A DNA stretch of 35,966 nucleotides from Caldisericum sp. CG2_30_36_11 (GTDB taxonomy: Bacteria; Caldisericota; Caldisericia; Caldisericales; Caldisericaceae): contig MNXV01000007.1 of assembly GCA_001871575.1 (NCBI GenBank), positions 1-35,966 of the forward strand, written 5' to 3'. A program made the position numbers and the translations under genes. Under the pieces are notes generated by a model that worked only from the letters and a program-made list of their open reading frames with translations, searched no databases and was not told the DNA's origin. This document shows, piece by piece, positions 34,395 to 35,966 of this stretch; the first letter of the stretch is position 1; every line of letters begins with the position of its first letter.

Positions 34395-35470
34395 ACAGAG
34401 ATAAAAGACGATTTATAATTCTTCTTATTGCTCTTGTCTACTCCCTTGTACTTTTTGGTCTTCTTATGAACTTTAGTATTGGCCCTGCTGAATATGAATC
34501 AGCTCCGTTCAGCTTGTTTTTTAAGCAGCTTTTTAATGTAGGAGTTGGAACAGTGGCACTTATTTTCTTTTCTTTTTTTAACCATAAGCATTTAATGAAA
34601 GTCTCAAAAATTTTACTAATTTTGCTCATTTTCTCTCTTATTATTGTTGACGGATCTCTATCCAGAAGATGGATTTATCTTGGTAATATTCCACTTGCAC
34701 TTCAGCCATCTCAATATGCACCAATTATATTAACTATTTTTATTGCGAGAATTTTTTCTTATCCCATTAATGATAAGTCCTCAAAGAAATTGTATCTTAT
34801 AATATTTGGAATTATAATCTTTTTAACCGTTTTAATAAGCCTTGAGCCAGACTTTGGCAGCGGAATAATAGCTTTTGGTTCTTCAATGTTTCTTTTGTTT
34901 TTAACAGGTATATCAATATCTGAATTTTTATCTTTCTTATCATTTTCCTTGTTAGGAGGAGCTTTGTTTCTTACCATAAACAACGAATGGATGAATAGAA
35001 TTCGAGCTTTCTTTCATCCGTATTTATATTCTACAAGCGATGCACTTCAATCCTTACAAGCCTTTAGAGCACTTGCACGAGGAGGAATTGCCGGGGTAGG
35101 TTTTATGAGGAGTGTATTGAAGTTCCCAGGGCACCTTCCGGAAAGATCTTCTGATTTTATTTTTGCAATAATTGGAGAGGAAACGGGCCTTATCGGCTGC
35201 TCAGTTTTAATAGCCATTTTCTTGATTATTTCTTATATTGGTTTAAGAATTGCAAGAGGATCTCAATCTACATTTTCAAGACTTGTTGCTGCTGGTATAG
35301 TGATTGATATTTTGTTGTGGGCTATTCTTAATATGCTTGTTAATGTTGGATTGATGCCTGTTACTGGTATTCCTCTTTCTTTTGTAAGCTTCGGCGGTAA
35401 TAATATGCTTGCGAATTTTATAGGGGTAGGTATTTTAATAAACATTATTAGAAAAGAGGTAGCTTGGTGA
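34391..35470 (+). CDS. ftsW: FtsW/RodA/SpoVE family glycosyltransferase
   Basis: Multi-TM; SRRWIYLGNIPLALQPSQYA, EPDFGSGIIAF, HLPERSSDFIFAIIGEETGLIG, PLSFVSFGGNNM. Confidence 0.93.
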   Translation: MNRDKRRFIILLIALVYSLVLFGLLMNFSIGPAEYESAPFSLFFKQLFNVGVGTVALIFFSFFNHKHLMKVSKILLILLIFSLIIVDGSLSRRWIYLGNIPLALQPSQYAPIILTIFIARIFSYPINDKSSKKLYLIIFGIIIFLTVLISLEPDFGSGIIAFGSSMFLLFLTGISISEFLSFLSFSLLGGALFLTINNEWMNRIRAFFHPYLYSTSDALQSLQAFRALARGGIAGVGFMRSVLKFPGHLPERSSDFIFAIIGEETGLIGCSVLIAIFLIISYIGLRIARGSQSTFSRLVAAGIVIDILLWAILNMLVNVGLMPVTGIPLSFVSFGGNNMLANFIGVGILINIIRKEVAW

Positions 35471-35966
35471 AAATTATTATTGCAGCAGGTGGAACTGGTG
35501 GCCATGTTTACCCTGCAATTTCGATAGGTGAAGTTTTTAGATCAAATGGAGATGAGGTCATTTTTGTTGGAAGGGCCGGAAGTTTTGAAGAAACTAAGTT
35601 TAAGGAATATGGCTTCAAGGTTATAAATATAAAATCTTCAATGTTTCAATTCAATAATTTCTTTAAATTCTTTTTTGATAACCTTAAGGGGTTTTTACAA
35701 TCTCTTTCACTAATCTCTAAGGAGAGACCGGATGTTGTAGTCGGAGGCGGTAGCTATATTTCTTTTCCTGTAATTGTCTCCTCGCTCTTTCGGGGCGTAC
35801 CTTATTTTCTTTATGAGCAAAATATTATTCCAGGAAGAGCAAACCAGATTTTAAAATGGAGAAGCAAAAAAGTTTTTATTGGATTTCCAGATATTTATGG
35901 ATATTTCAAAAATAAGGGTATTTTTTCTGGAAATCCAATAAGATTTAATATAGACAACGTTGACAA
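35467..35966 (+). CDS. murG: MurG, 5' part only (runs off window)
   Basis: GTG at 35467 overlapping ftsW stop; MKIIIAAGGTGGHVYPAISIGEVF, VVVGGGSYISFPVI, EQNIIPGRANQIL. Confidence 0.92.
   Translation, partial: MKIIIAAGGTGGHVYPAISIGEVFRSNGDEVIFVGRAGSFEETKFKEYGFKVINIKSSMFQFNNFFKFFFDNLKGFLQSLSLISKERPDVVVGGGSYISFPVIVSSLFRGVPYFLYEQNIIPGRANQILKWRSKKVFIGFPDIYGYFKNKGIFSGNPIRFNIDNVD

Overview
AT-rich bacterial window, gene-dense and mostly + strand; gene content suggests a deep-branching thermophilic anaerobe, but taxonomy is inferred only. Left to right: a secreted amidase-like protein and an Asp-box (BNR) lipoprotein, followed by an intergenic block of hairpin repeats; a PPC/DUF296 protein; valS-folC; a membrane zinc-ribbon protein leading an rnfCDGEAB operon with an unusually short RnfB; a large membrane protein ending in a PIN-like domain; a formate dehydrogenase operon (NuoE-like fragment, NuoE-NuoF fusion, Cys-type FdhA, FocA, MobA, FdhD) interrupted by a GC-richer, frameshifted IS3-family element; a short minus-strand DRTGG-like ORF; a solo IS200/IS605-type TnpB whose right end abuts rsmH; and a dcw cluster (rsmH, ftsL-like, ftsI, murE, murF, mraY, murD, ftsW, murG partial). 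Most interesting signals: (1) intergenic hairpins with different but self-complementary stems, purine-rich loops and a shared 3' tail TTACARARGADTAAA; (2) the tnpB/omegaRNA-like end joined to the start of rsmH, with an apparently leaderless tnpB; (3) a PIN-like domain on a membrane-anchored surface protein; (4) RnfB without its ferredoxin domain; (5) the IS3 insertion rewriting a C-terminus and carrying an outward -35 toward fdhA. No CRISPR array, tRNA or rRNA was recognised. All family calls are by eye from motifs; no searches were run.
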